Of a DNA stretch of 33,872 nucleotides, positions 28,229-33,872 are shown piece after piece; the stretch's first letter is position 1; every line of letters begins with the position of its first letter. Origin of the DNA: Acidobacteriaceae bacterium (lineage in GTDB: Bacteria; Acidobacteriota; Terriglobia; Terriglobales; Acidobacteriaceae); assembly GCA_027452125.1 (NCBI GenBank), contig DAIDGZ010000026.1, positions 1 to 33,872 of the forward strand, given 5' to 3'. A program made the position numbers and the translations under genes. The notes under the pieces were generated by a model, which had not been told where the DNA came from, made no database searches, and saw only the letters and a program-made list of their open reading frames with translations.

Positions 28229-28557
28229 CCATACTCCTGCGATCCCTTATTTTACGAGTCCCCATTGGGCTGAGCAAGGTTTCGCGCAAAGACGCTCGCA
28301 GTTTGGACGCATCTCCCTCGCGAAGGTCACCGTAAAGTGATGAGGAGAAAGGCGCCCGGCGAGGAAAGAAGATGTCGACTTTTTTCATCCTTTCGCCTCT
28401 CTGCGCCGTCATAAGATAGAACCATCGTCTCGGATCGTCTACGAACTGCCGCATTTCGTACTGTGCGTGCCACACAGAACCCGCAGTCTGCTCCACATGG
28501 GAACCATCTTCTCCGAACTTGCGTAGACTCAAGGAAAGGGGCCAGCCACACACGCAC
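28229..28557. other. Divergent gap between GWxTD and MacA-like genes, with a possible 15-codon leader ORF
   Basis: This 329-base region separates two divergent genes. Besides the promoter listed separately, it holds a short plus-strand ORF at 28372-28419 (MSTFFILSPLCAVIR) whose ATG has GAGGAA about 5 bases upstream. It ends 138 bases before the MacA-like start. Whether it is translated is unknown. Longer minus-strand frames here look random. Confidence 0.3.
28249..28277 (-). promoter_or_regulatory. Putative promoter of the GWxTD gene
   Basis: On the minus strand TTGCTC (28277-28272) and TAAAAT (28254-28249) are exactly 17 bases apart. The -10 matches 5 of 6 consensus bases. The box ends 20 bases before the ATG, leaving a leader of roughly 13 bases that holds the AGGAG site. 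Confidence 0.5.
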
Positions 28558-29934
28558 ATGAAGAAGATTCTTTTGATCTCACTCGCCGTCCTGGTCGTTG
28601 CCGGGCTTGTGGCTTTCTTTATTTACAAACAGCAGTCCGGCTACACCAAGGTCTTCATCACCAAAATCGGACGGCAGGACCTCACCACCATCGTCAGCGG
28701 CACCGGGCAAATCAAGCCCAGGACCTATGTGAATCTCGGCGCCACTGCCATGGGCCGCGTCACCCATCTCTATGTAAAAGAAGGCGACAAGGTAAAAAAG
28801 GGCGAGGTCGTCGCCACCATTGAGAACGTGCAGCAGCAGGCCACCGTCAACGGCCAGCAGGCCAGCATCGCCGCCGCCCGCACGGATATCTCCTCCTTCA
28901 TCGCCGCTGAAAAAACCGCCCAGGCCAATCTCGACCATGCCAAGGCCGACCTGGAGCAGAAACAGTTGGACTGGGTCCGCGCCCAGGCGCTTTACAAAGA
29001 CGGCATCATGGCCAAGCAGGACTACGATGCCAAGAAGGCTGCCTACGACCTCGATGTCGCCTCCGTGGCGCAGGCTGTGGCCCAGCTCAATCAGGCCAAG
29101 GCTCAGACCGCCTCCGCCCGCGGTCATCTGGACACGCAGGTGGCCACCCTCCGCGCCGACAAGGACATGCTCGACCGCACCATCGCCGTCGCCCCCTTTG
29201 ACGGCATCGTAACCAACGAGCCGATCCGCGAAGGCGAAACCGTGGTCGAAGGCATCCAGAACTCCGAAGGCTCCACGCTCATGACCCTCGCGGATATGAG
29301 CGTAGTCACTGCTGAAGTCAAAGTGGATGAGACCGACATCATCAATCTGAAGCTCGGCCAGCCCGCCGATGTCACCATCGATGCCCTGCCCGGCAAGGTA
29401 TTCAAAGGACACGTCACCCTGGTGGGCGACCAGGCGCTCCTCCGCTCCACCGGCGTCGCCACCCTGCAGTCCACCACCGGAACTGAGGAAGCCAAGGACT
29501 TCAAAGTGGTCGTCACGCTCGATACTCCCAACGACGAACTGAAGCCAGGCCTCTCCTGCACCGCCAAGATCACCACCGCGCACAAGTCCGACGTGCTCTC
29601 CCTGCCCATCCAGGCCCTCACCCTCTATGACACCGCGCAGGACGCCGCAAAGGGTAAGAACGGCGTACAGGCGGCCTCTGCCCCGGCCGACACCAAGGGA
29701 CCGGTGCAGGGCGTCTTCGTGGCTCGCAAGGATGACCGTGGCCGCCTGCGGGCGCACTTTGTGCCCGTCACCACAGGCATCACCGGCGCCACCAACATCG
29801 AGGTGCTCAAAGGCCTCAACGCAGGCGATGAGGTGGTCACCGGCCCCTACAAAATCCTCCGCGCGCTCAAGGACGGTGCCCTGCTTAAACGGGATAAATC
29901 CGCCCCTGCTGACCTCTCAGGCGGAACTTCCTGA
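28558..29934 (+). CDS. MacA/HlyD-type periplasmic adaptor of an ABC efflux system
   Basis: This 458-residue membrane fusion protein is anchored by one N-terminal helix (residues 3-24). The lipoyl halves are GRVTHLYVKEGDKVKKGEVV and TIAVAPFDGIVTNEPIREGE, separated by a long alpha-hairpin of about 110 residues (about 95-205; ARTDISSFIAAEKTAQANL). Beta-barrel and membrane-proximal domains follow (TAEVKVDETDIINLKLGQP, VPVTTGITGATNIEVLKGL). Such adaptors link an inner-membrane MacB-type transporter to an outer-membrane channel. The ATG at 28558 lacks a close ribosome-binding site; AAGGA is over 20 bases upstream. The ATPase gene follows after 62 bases. Confidence 0.88.
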   Translation: MKKILLISLAVLVVAGLVAFFIYKQQSGYTKVFITKIGRQDLTTIVSGTGQIKPRTYVNLGATAMGRVTHLYVKEGDKVKKGEVVATIENVQQQATVNGQQASIAAARTDISSFIAAEKTAQANLDHAKADLEQKQLDWVRAQALYKDGIMAKQDYDAKKAAYDLDVASVAQAVAQLNQAKAQTASARGHLDTQVATLRADKDMLDRTIAVAPFDGIVTNEPIREGETVVEGIQNSEGSTLMTLADMSVVTAEVKVDETDIINLKLGQPADVTIDALPGKVFKGHVTLVGDQALLRSTGVATLQSTTGTEEAKDFKVVVTLDTPNDELKPGLSCTAKITTAHKSDVLSLPIQALTLYDTAQDAAKGKNGVQAASAPADTKGPVQGVFVARKDDRGRLRAHFVPVTTGITGATNIEVLKGLNAGDEVVTGPYKILRALKDGALLKRDKSAPADLSGGTS

Positions 29935-29996
29935 GGACCGGCTTGCGTATCAGGGTTGAACCCACGGCGGCAAAAGCCGGAAAGGAATAGAATCGG

Positions 29997-30749
29997 ATGA
30001 CGATGAACACATTGGCTCCGCAGGACGACACGCTCTCTTCGGCTCCGCCCTCCAGCGACGTGATCGTCGTCGAAGACCTCTGGCGCACCTATGACATGGG
30101 CGTCGAGCAGCAGGTGCATGCCCTCCGCGGCATCTCCGTGCGCATCCGCCACAATGAGTACGTCGCCATCATGGGCCCCTCCGGCTCCGGCAAGTCCACC
30201 CTGATGAACCTCATCGGCTGTCTGGACACACCCACCAAGGGCCGCTACTGGCTGAATGGCCAGTTGGTCAGCGAGCTCGATGACGACCAGCTCGCCCGCA
30301 TCCGCAACAAAGAGATCGGTTTCGTCTTCCAGACCTTCAACCTGCTCGCCCGCGCCACCGCCCTGCACAACGTGGAGCTGCCCATGATCTACAACGGCAC
30401 CTCCTCGGCCGAGCGCACCCAGCGCGCGCGCCAGGCGCTGGCTAACGTCGGCCTGGAAGAGCGCATGCACCACAAGCCCAACGAGCTCTCCGGTGGCCAG
30501 CGGCAGCGCGTGGCCATCGCCCGAGCCCTCGTCAACAGCCCCTCCATCATCCTCGCCGACGAGCCCACCGGCAACTTGGACTCCAAAACCGGCATGGAGA
30601 TCATGGGCCTCTTTGACCAGCTCCACGCCAAGGGCAACACCATCGTCCTGGTCACGCACGAAGCCGATATCGCCGAGTTCGCCCACCGCGTAGTCCACAT
30701 CCGCGACGGACAGATCTTCTCCGACGAGCCCTCCAGGCGCTTCCGCTAA
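29997..30749 (+). CDS. ABC transporter ATP-binding protein (MacB/LolD type)
   Basis: This 250-residue ATPase has Walker A (GPSGSGKST, residues 60-68), the Q-loop ([13 protein letters not shown]), the ABC signature (LSGGQ, 164-168), Walker B ([12 protein letters not shown]) and the switch His (VTHEAD). The sequence class is MacB/LolD/FtsE. The protein ends soon after the switch region, so it has no fused permease as in MacB of E. coli. No permease gene follows within the window; the partner must be encoded elsewhere. AGGA lies 10 bases before ATG 29997; ATG 30003 is also possible. With the adaptor upstream it likely powers export of a peptide, drug or lipid. Confidence 0.92.
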   Translation: MTMNTLAPQDDTLSSAPPSSDVIVVEDLWRTYDMGVEQQVHALRGISVRIRHNEYVAIMGPSGSGKSTLMNLIGCLDTPTKGRYWLNGQLVSELDDDQLARIRNKEIGFVFQTFNLLARATALHNVELPMIYNGTSSAERTQRARQALANVGLEERMHHKPNELSGGQRQRVAIARALVNSPSIILADEPTGNLDSKTGMEIMGLFDQLHAKGNTIVLVTHEADIAEFAHRVVHIRDGQIFSDEPSRRFR

Positions 30750-30777
30750 CCGCTGCCCATACTCAATTCCTGCCCCG

Positions 30778-30800
30778 TGCGGCGGCATCTGTCCGCCGCA
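30778..30800 (+). terminator. Hairpin after the ABC ATPase gene
   Basis: TGCGGCGG (30778-30785) pairs perfectly with CCGCCGCA (30793-30800) around a 7-base loop. It lies 28 bases past the ATPase stop codon. No U tract follows. The gene-free stretch 30750-31053 otherwise contains only the promoter at 30877-30905 and the ribosome-binding site of the next gene. Confidence 0.5.
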
Positions 30801-30876
30801 ATGTAAGCGCCATCTCCTCCCTGCCCCATGCGCGTGCATCCTTCCCGGAAAGTCCCTTCCCTGCGCCTCCCCATGC

Positions 30877-30905
30877 TTGACACAGCGCCAAAACTGGGCG
30901 ACGAT
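30877..30905 (+). promoter_or_regulatory. Putative promoter for the small-gene pair
   Basis: A perfect -35 box TTGACA (30877-30882) is followed after 17 bases by GACGAT (30900-30905), a 3-of-6 match to the -10 consensus. It would start a leader of about 140 bases before the small gene at 31054. Confidence 0.45.
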
Positions 30906-31053
30906 CTTCTTAAATAAGCATTCCAGTCGGTGTTGCATGCGAAAGAGAGGATCCGCACGGCGGATTCCCGTCACCGCATTCGGACGCTTAATGCGGGCCA
31001 CCTGCTGTACTTCCGCGGCGTTGTTCAGGGCCATCAAGCAAGTGAGGTGAGCC

Positions 31054-31482
31054 ATGCTGGTCACAGCCCATGCCCGCGGGCGCGGAGATATCGCCCTTCT
31101 CATCGGCGAGCACAACGTGCGCCGCTACTTCCCGCAACAGATTGCCGCCGTGGAGTTGCAGCTCGGCGAGTTGTTCATCGACTGTGCGCTGCCGCCGGAG
31201 TTCTGGCAGAACCGGCCTGAGATTCACGATCCCCGCCTGAAAGCCTGGCTCAAATGCCGCGTCTTTCACCAGCATCCGGGCTGCCACCCACACCCGCTCA
31301 ACATGATCCCCGTCGGCAAGAATGCCTTTCGCCTCCAGGCCGTCCACGCATCCGCGGATGCGCAATCGCATCCCGGCCCACTCAGGCGCCCGCGGGATGC
31401 ACGCGTGAAGCCATCTGGCACACCCGCCTCACCGCTTCGCACCGGGACTCGCACCGGGACGCAGAGAGCCGAAATGCATTGA
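31054..31482 (+). CDS. Small hypothetical protein
   Basis: I do not recognise a named family for this 142-residue protein. Residues 1-95 look like a folded domain with a basic N-terminal part and a WQNRPEIHDPRLKAWLKCR segment. The last ~45 residues are Pro/Arg/Thr-rich and probably disordered. There is no signal peptide or membrane helix. A good ribosome-binding site (GAGGTG, 4 bases before ATG 31054) and the promoter upstream support it as real. The second small gene starts 60 bases later in the same direction. Confidence 0.6.
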   Translation: MLVTAHARGRGDIALLIGEHNVRRYFPQQIAAVELQLGELFIDCALPPEFWQNRPEIHDPRLKAWLKCRVFHQHPGCHPHPLNMIPVGKNAFRLQAVHASADAQSHPGPLRRPRDARVKPSGTPASPLRTGTRTGTQRAEMH

Positions 31483-31542
31483 GCTGCGTCCAACCTGTAG
31501 ATCAGGGACTCACGATCCACCAGAAGGAAGGACGGGTGCACC

Positions 31543-32085
31543 ATGATTCATCCCAGCAAAGCCAGCCTCGAGCTGCATGCCCGCGCAGCGCTGGCCTTCA
31601 AGACGGCGCTCGCCCAGCTCTCCGCCGTCCGCATACGCAACATGCAGATCAACACTGCCGGTCACACGTCGGGCATCGACATTCTTGCGGAGATTGACGT
31701 CTACTGCCACAGCCATCAACTGGCCTGCAAGGTGCTGGCCAGCGACACCCCCCATGAGATTGAGACCGCTCTCGATGACCTGAACCGGAACACACCCGCA
31801 GTCGAGGGCCAGGTAATGCCGGTTCTGATTGCGCCGCTCTTCTCGCCGGCCTCGCAGCTCTTGTGCGCAAAGAACCACGCCGGCTACATCGATCTCACTG
31901 GCAATGCACGGCTCATGATCGACCAGGTATTCCTGGCCAAGCATGCCATACCGCATCGCACCGCCAGCCGCGCCGCAGCCCGCTCCAAACGCGGCACAAA
32001 ACGGGATGCGGCGGAGGGCACGGTGCCCAGAATGCCTCCAGCCGGGGTCGCGATGCATCACACCGCGTCAGCCCACGGCGATTAG
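31543..32085 (+). CDS. Hypothetical protein with degenerate restriction-endonuclease-like fold
   Basis: This protein has 180 residues. Residues 1-135 follow the order helix, strand GIDILAEIDVY, strand HQLACKVLAS, helix DTPHEIETALDDLN, strand VMPVLIAPLFS, then CAKNHAGYIDLTGNARLMI. This pattern resembles the PD-(D/E)XK-like domain of some acidobacterial DNA-binding proteins. Asp46 and Lys63 occupy metal and catalytic positions, but the expected Glu two before the Lys is Ala61, so nuclease activity is doubtful. The tail (about 140-180) is basic and low-complexity. AAGGA lies 10 bases before ATG 31543. DNA binding is inference, and the fold call is from pattern only. Confidence 0.6.
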   Translation: MIHPSKASLELHARAALAFKTALAQLSAVRIRNMQINTAGHTSGIDILAEIDVYCHSHQLACKVLASDTPHEIETALDDLNRNTPAVEGQVMPVLIAPLFSPASQLLCAKNHAGYIDLTGNARLMIDQVFLAKHAIPHRTASRAAARSKRGTKRDAAEGTVPRMPPAGVAMHHTASAHGD

Positions 32086-32113
32086 CGCAACGGATGCCTT
32101 TCCCCATCAGCGC

Positions 32114-32146
32114 AAAGCGGCGGAGACCCATGGTCTCCGCCGCTTT
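32114..32146. terminator. Bidirectional terminator between the small gene and ribonuclease J
   Basis: AAAGCGGCGGAGACC (32114-32128) pairs perfectly with its 15-base complement (32132-32146) around the 3-base loop CAT. The AAA/TTT ends of the stem give a short U tract in both directions. It lies between convergent stop codons at 32085 and 32184. Confidence 0.88.
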
Positions 32147-32183
32147 GAACTGCAGCCTGCAACTGCGCCGTGATCCAGAAAGC

Positions 32184-33839
32184 TCAGATCTCCAGAACCA
32201 CCGGCATAATCAGCGGCCGGCGCCCGGTGCTCTTCTGGATCAGCCGTTTCAGTTCTACGCGCACCTTCTCGTTCACCATGCCGTAGTCGGCCTTCTCCTC
32301 GGCGCTCAGTCCGTCCAGCGTGCGCATCACCGTCTCGCGCGCTTTCTCCGTGATGTCCGCGCCGCCAAAGCCGCGCATCATCAGCTCCGGCGCCCGCTCC
32401 ACCTTGCCGGTGCGCTTGTTGATGCCCACCACTGCCAGCACGATGCCGTCTTCTGACAGGATGCGCCTGTCGCGTATCACAAGGTCCTCCACCACGTCGA
32501 TGCTCGATCCGGAATCGATCAGCACCCGGCCTGCGGTCACCTTGTCCTTCTTCCGCGCGTCGTTCTTGTCCAGTTCCAGCACGTCGCCGTCTTCAATCAC
32601 GATCGCGTGCTCCACCGCGCCGGTCTCCATCGCAATCTGCGCATGCTTGCGCAGGTAACGGTAGTCTCCATGCACCGGAATGAAGAACTTCGGTCGCACC
32701 AGGTTGATCAGTAGACGCTGTTCCTCCTGGCTGCCGTGCCCGCTTACGTGGATCAGCCCCTGCGAGCCGTCGTCGCAGATCACGTTCGCCTCGCGGCGGC
32801 TCAGGTGGTCAATCACCCGGAAGATATTCTTCTCGTTGCCGGGAATAATGCGCGAGCTCAGCACCACCGTGTCGCCCGCGTCAATGCGCGCATGCTTGTG
32901 GTTGTCCACCGCCGCGCGGCTCAGCGCGCTCATCGGCTCGCCCTGGGTGCCGCTGATCAGAAACATCAGCTGCTCCGGTGCAAAGTCGCGCACCTGGCCG
33001 GGATTGATCACCAGTCCTGGCGGAATCTCGATGTAGCCCAGATCCTCTGCCACCTCCGTGCTCTCCATCATCGAGCGGCCCACCACCACCACCTTGCGCC
33101 CGTGTTTGCGCGCCAGGTCCATGGCAATGCGGATACGGTAGATCGACGACGAGAAACAGCTGAAGAACAGCTTCTTCCGGGTCTGCGAAAACACTTCGTC
33201 CAGCCGCGGAATCACCGCGCGTTCGCTGGGCGTGTAGCCGTGCCGCTCCACGTTGGTGGAGTCCTGCAGCAGCGCCAGCACCCCGCGCTTGCCGTACTCG
33301 GCAAACGTGTGCAGATCAAAGGCGTGGTCGTCCAGCGGCGAAAGGTCGATCTTGAAGTCGCCGGTATGTATCACCACACCCACCGGCGTCTCAACGGCCA
33401 GGGCCACACAGTCCACCATCGAGTGCGTCACGCGGATCGGCTCAATCGTGAACGGCCCCAGCGTGAACTTCTCTCGCGGCGCAATCTCGATCAGTTCCGT
33501 CTCGTCGAGCATGCGATGCTCTTCGAGCTTGCCCTCCACATAGGCCAGCGTGAACTCGGTGGCATACACCGGCACCTTCAGTTCACTCAGGATCCACGGC
33601 AGGCCGCCAATGTGATCCTCGTGCCCGTGAGTCAGGATGATGGCCCGGACATGCTCCTTGTTCTCAACTAGATAAGAGATGTCCGGCACCACGATGTCCA
33701 CGCCCAGCAGTTCCGACTCAGGGAACATCAACCCGGCGTCAATCACGATAATGTCGTCTTCCCAGCGCAGCGCCAGGCAGTTCATGCCGAACTCGCCCAG
33801 CCCGCCGAGAGGGATAATCTTCAGTTTTTTCGTTTGCAT
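32184..33839 (-). CDS. rnj: Ribonuclease J
   Basis: This 551-residue metallo-beta-lactamase/beta-CASP RNase has the zinc motif HGHEDH (His71, His73, Asp75, His76) and the metal His and Asp in VIHTGDFKID. The beta-CASP domain includes FFSCFSSSIYRIRIAMDLA and the ISGTQGEPMSAL motif, and the final metal His lies in FIPVHGDYRYL. A C-terminal domain of about 100 residues completes it, as in typical RNase J. These enzymes carry out 5'-end-dependent exonuclease and endonuclease steps of mRNA decay and rRNA maturation in the cytoplasm. ATG 33839 gives the usual family N-terminus (KLKIIPLGGLGEFGMN), although no strong ribosome-binding site is seen. The length matches the family. Confidence 0.95.
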   Translation of the reverse strand: MQTKKLKIIPLGGLGEFGMNCLALRWEDDIIVIDAGLMFPESELLGVDIVVPDISYLVENKEHVRAIILTHGHEDHIGGLPWILSELKVPVYATEFTLAYVEGKLEEHRMLDETELIEIAPREKFTLGPFTIEPIRVTHSMVDCVALAVETPVGVVIHTGDFKIDLSPLDDHAFDLHTFAEYGKRGVLALLQDSTNVERHGYTPSERAVIPRLDEVFSQTRKKLFFSCFSSSIYRIRIAMDLARKHGRKVVVVGRSMMESTEVAEDLGYIEIPPGLVINPGQVRDFAPEQLMFLISGTQGEPMSALSRAAVDNHKHARIDAGDTVVLSSRIIPGNEKNIFRVIDHLSRREANVICDDGSQGLIHVSGHGSQEEQRLLINLVRPKFFIPVHGDYRYLRKHAQIAMETGAVEHAIVIEDGDVLELDKNDARKKDKVTAGRVLIDSGSSIDVVEDLVIRDRRILSEDGIVLAVVGINKRTGKVERAPELMMRGFGGADITEKARETVMRTLDGLSAEEKADYGMVNEKVRVELKRLIQKSTGRRPLIMPVVLEI

Positions 33840-33872
33840 CGGTCAGTTACGATGCTACCACCTGCGGGATGA

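Noticed and set aside
28327-28557. 76-residue minus-strand frame in the GWxTD-MacA gap
   Set aside because: Its composition is Arg/Cys-rich and random-looking, there is no good ribosome-binding site, and it runs against the likely MacA promoter.

Overview
The window is a high-GC stretch of chromosome that reads most like an Acidobacteriota genome (Acidobacteriaceae/Terriglobia type). The reasons are the combination of genes: a GWxTD-domain protein, a carboxypeptidase-regulatory-domain outer-membrane-like protein, a three-haem cytochrome next to a PQQ dehydrogenase, GH106/GH28/CE15 plant-polysaccharide enzymes, Tat-exported sugar-isomerase-like proteins, LptD (so an LPS-bearing outer membrane) and ribonuclease J. 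No database search was possible, so the lineage is an inference. I saw no tRNA, rRNA, insertion sequence, integrase, prophage or CRISPR array.

Layout. 1-3270 (minus): a collagen-like surface protein cut by the left edge, then a CE15 glucuronoyl-esterase-like enzyme. 3449-5158 (plus): a lone methyl-accepting chemotaxis protein with a strong terminator. 5393-7736 (plus): sthA (soluble transhydrogenase) followed by a divergent ROK-family protein. 7737-8016: a regulatory gap with a CRP/FNR-like palindrome. 8017-10647 (plus): a three-haem cytochrome c and a PQQ beta-propeller dehydrogenase, a likely periplasmic oxidation pair. 10778-12424 (plus): a Tat-exported GH28 enzyme. 12522-13805 (minus): an RDD membrane protein with a long disordered N-terminus. 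14045-16552 (plus): lptD. 24542-16603 (minus): a five-gene run, GH35-like / TIM-barrel isomerase / Zn-alcohol dehydrogenase / SDR / GH106 alpha-L-rhamnosidase. 28228-24666 (minus): GWxTD protein and a carboxypeptidase-regulatory-domain protein. 28558-30749 (plus): a MacA-like adaptor and a MacB/LolD-type ATPase with no permease beside them. 31054-32085 (plus): two small unknown proteins, the second with a degenerate restriction-endonuclease-like fold. 33839-32184 (minus): ribonuclease J.

How the genes fit together. The strongest theme is breakdown of plant cell-wall polymers rich in galacturonate and rhamnose: GH28 and GH106 would attack pectic chains, the GH35-like enzyme galactosyl side chains, and CE15 the glucuronate ester links to lignin. 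The isomerase-like protein and the two dehydrogenases in the same run would process released sugars. The cytochrome/PQQ pair could pass electrons from periplasmic alcohol or sugar oxidation, and SthA would balance NADPH/NADH. No sugar transporter, TonB-dependent receptor or dedicated regulator is visible, so the locus is not a complete utilisation locus as seen here.

The most unusual items are an uninterrupted 88-triplet G-X-(T/Q) collagen-like domain, a ROK protein without its phosphate-loop motif, an SDR with Arg in place of the catalytic Lys, a Tat-signalled isomerase-like barrel with a full metal site, a nested inverted repeat in the lptD promoter region, and the two small unknown genes near the right end. 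I did not find a clearly new multi-gene defence or mobile system.
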